Assembly (NCBI GenBank): GCA_012064385.1 | Contig: QRDG01000351.1 | Location: 812,928 to 876,927 of the forward strand | Origin: Puccinellia tenuiflora | Lineage: Eukaryota > Streptophyta > Magnoliopsida > Poales > Poaceae | Direction: 5' to 3' | Length of the DNA: 64,000 nucleotides | Part shown: piece by piece, positions 63,144-64,000 of the stretch | Numbering within the stretch: position 1 is the first letter of the stretch | How the letters are laid out: each line of letters opens with the position of its first letter | The notes under the pieces: generated by a model | Told to the model about the DNA's origin: nothing | Databases searched by the model: none | What the model saw: only the letters and a program-made list of their open reading frames with translations | Made by a program: the position numbers and the translations under genes

Positions 63144-64000
63144 ACTAGTGGAAACATGGCCTTCGGTTTGTCCCTTTCGTCCCGGTCCCCTTACGAACCG
63201 GTACCAATGGGGGCACTAGTTCCGGTTCGAATGCCCAGGGCACCGGCCAGGGCCAGTCCCGGTTCGTAGGGGATCTGCAGTCCCGGTTCGTGATACGAAC
63301 CGGCACTAAAGGGTCGCGGCAGGCGGCCGCAGCGGTGGGGCCAGCGCGAGCAACCCATAGTCCCGGTTGGCCATACGGACCGGGACTAAAGATTGGCCTT
63401 TATTAGTACTGGTTCTTGTTACGGACCGGGACCAACTATTTTCCCTATATCATCTCCCACCCCCAACCCGGCCGTGGCCATTTTTGAGCTCCGGGTTCAT
63501 CACCATTTTCTTAACCTTTTCCTCTTCCAAGCTCGAGTTCGGCCCCTATTTTTTCCACCATTTGTCAAGCTTGGTGGCGCCTCATCTATCCAAGGGTTAG
63601 CACTTCCGGTGTTGTTTTTTAGCTCATTTTGGTGCTCGTTAGCTCATTTCATTTTTCTAGTGCTAGCTAGGTGTTTGATGAAATGCCTAAGTTAGGGATT
63701 TTATTTTTTTACATGCAATTTGAGCTCAAATTAAAGTATAATGTCTGGGTTTTACAGTTGTCCGGTGCCCGTCCTCACTGTCGTCGATCGCCCGCGCCAT
63801 CCCGTCACCGGCACCACCTCGGTGAGTCTCTTGTTTTAATCTTTTTTTAACTTATTTATATGGTTTAGATGCATAGTTATTACTTGCATAATTATCTTAT
63901 GTTTTTTTATATGTATAGTGTCATGGTTGTGATATCCGTCCCCATCGGCCCTCGTCCGGTCTATGATGATCCGGATGTGGTTGAACCGGACATTCCAACC
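63144..64000 (+). mobile_element. Second, related CACTA element in inverted orientation (runs off the window)
   Basis: ACTAGTGGAAACATGGCCTT lacks the first C of the terminus but matches the inverted right end of the previous element, as do the following subterminal repeats (63170-63440), the leader exons, two introns (about 63691-63757 and 63822-63918) and the start of the small coiled-coil protein. The two elements thus face each other with their gene-start ends 194 bp apart. Confidence 0.88.
63923..64000 (+). CDS. Start of the small coiled-coil CACTA protein, second copy (partial)
   Basis: ATG 63923, frame open to the window end (MVVISVPIGPRPVYDD...). Differs from the first copy by a few residues and a one-residue gap, all keeping the frame, which suggests the sequence is under coding constraint or the copies are young. 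The upstream intron ends TATGTATAG five bases before GTCATGG. Confidence 0.65.
   Translation, partial: MVVISVPIGPRPVYDDPDVVEPDIPT

Overview
The window looks like an intergenic, transposon-packed stretch of a large grass genome, most likely a Triticeae (wheat, Aegilops or barley type). This is inferred from the element mix: Tat-lineage and Tekay/Del-type Ty3/gypsy retrotransposons nested in each other, CACTA elements with AGTCCCGG-type subterminal repeats, Stowaway MITEs, a PIF/Harbinger element and grass-type LINEs. I found no intact host gene that I can name, and no rRNA, CRISPR or bacterial feature. Every identifiable long ORF belongs to, or sits inside, a mobile element.

Layout. 1-2608: a Helitron 3' terminus (to 536) cut into a Stowaway MITE, an inverted-repeat element, unrecognised sequence with a possible gene fragment, and a LINE tail. 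2609-27545: a Tat-type gypsy element (454-bp LTRs, TSD GTTCA/GTTTA) with decayed gag-pol on + and, downstream of integrase, an intron-containing antisense gene region on -. It is split by a complete 12-kb Tekay-type chromovirus (10306-22361, - strand, about 3.6-kb LTRs, perfect TSD GAGAG). 28800-34786: a LINE in pieces, interrupted by a 1.4-kb unknown insertion and by a 2.3-kb insertion that carries a Harbinger element with an intact transposase. 34787-43250: low-copy-looking sequence with a direct duplication of about 2 kb and related shorter copies. 43271-48814: a cluster of CACTA elements, one complete and non-autonomous (43366-46321). 49037-54481: MITE, LINE 3' ends, short tandem repeats and a 289-bp hAT MITE. 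54756-62949: an 8.2-kb CACTA with an apparently intact TNP2-type transposase, a small coiled-coil/tail-anchor protein, a truncated second transposase gene and an opposite-strand 356-residue ORF with a ubiquitin-interacting-motif-like segment. 63144-64000: the start of a related CACTA in inverted orientation, running off the window.

Relationships. The order of insertion can be read from the nesting: Tat, then Tekay inside it; LINE, then an LTR-like insertion, then Harbinger; Stowaway, then Helitron. Tat and Tekay coding regions are broken by stops and frameshifts. The Harbinger transposase and the CACTA TNP2 are open throughout, so these two DNA transposons are the best candidates for recent or residual activity. 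The most unusual content is the accessory coding capacity of the elements: the Tat antisense gene with its own TATA box and introns, and the two CACTA passenger or accessory ORFs.
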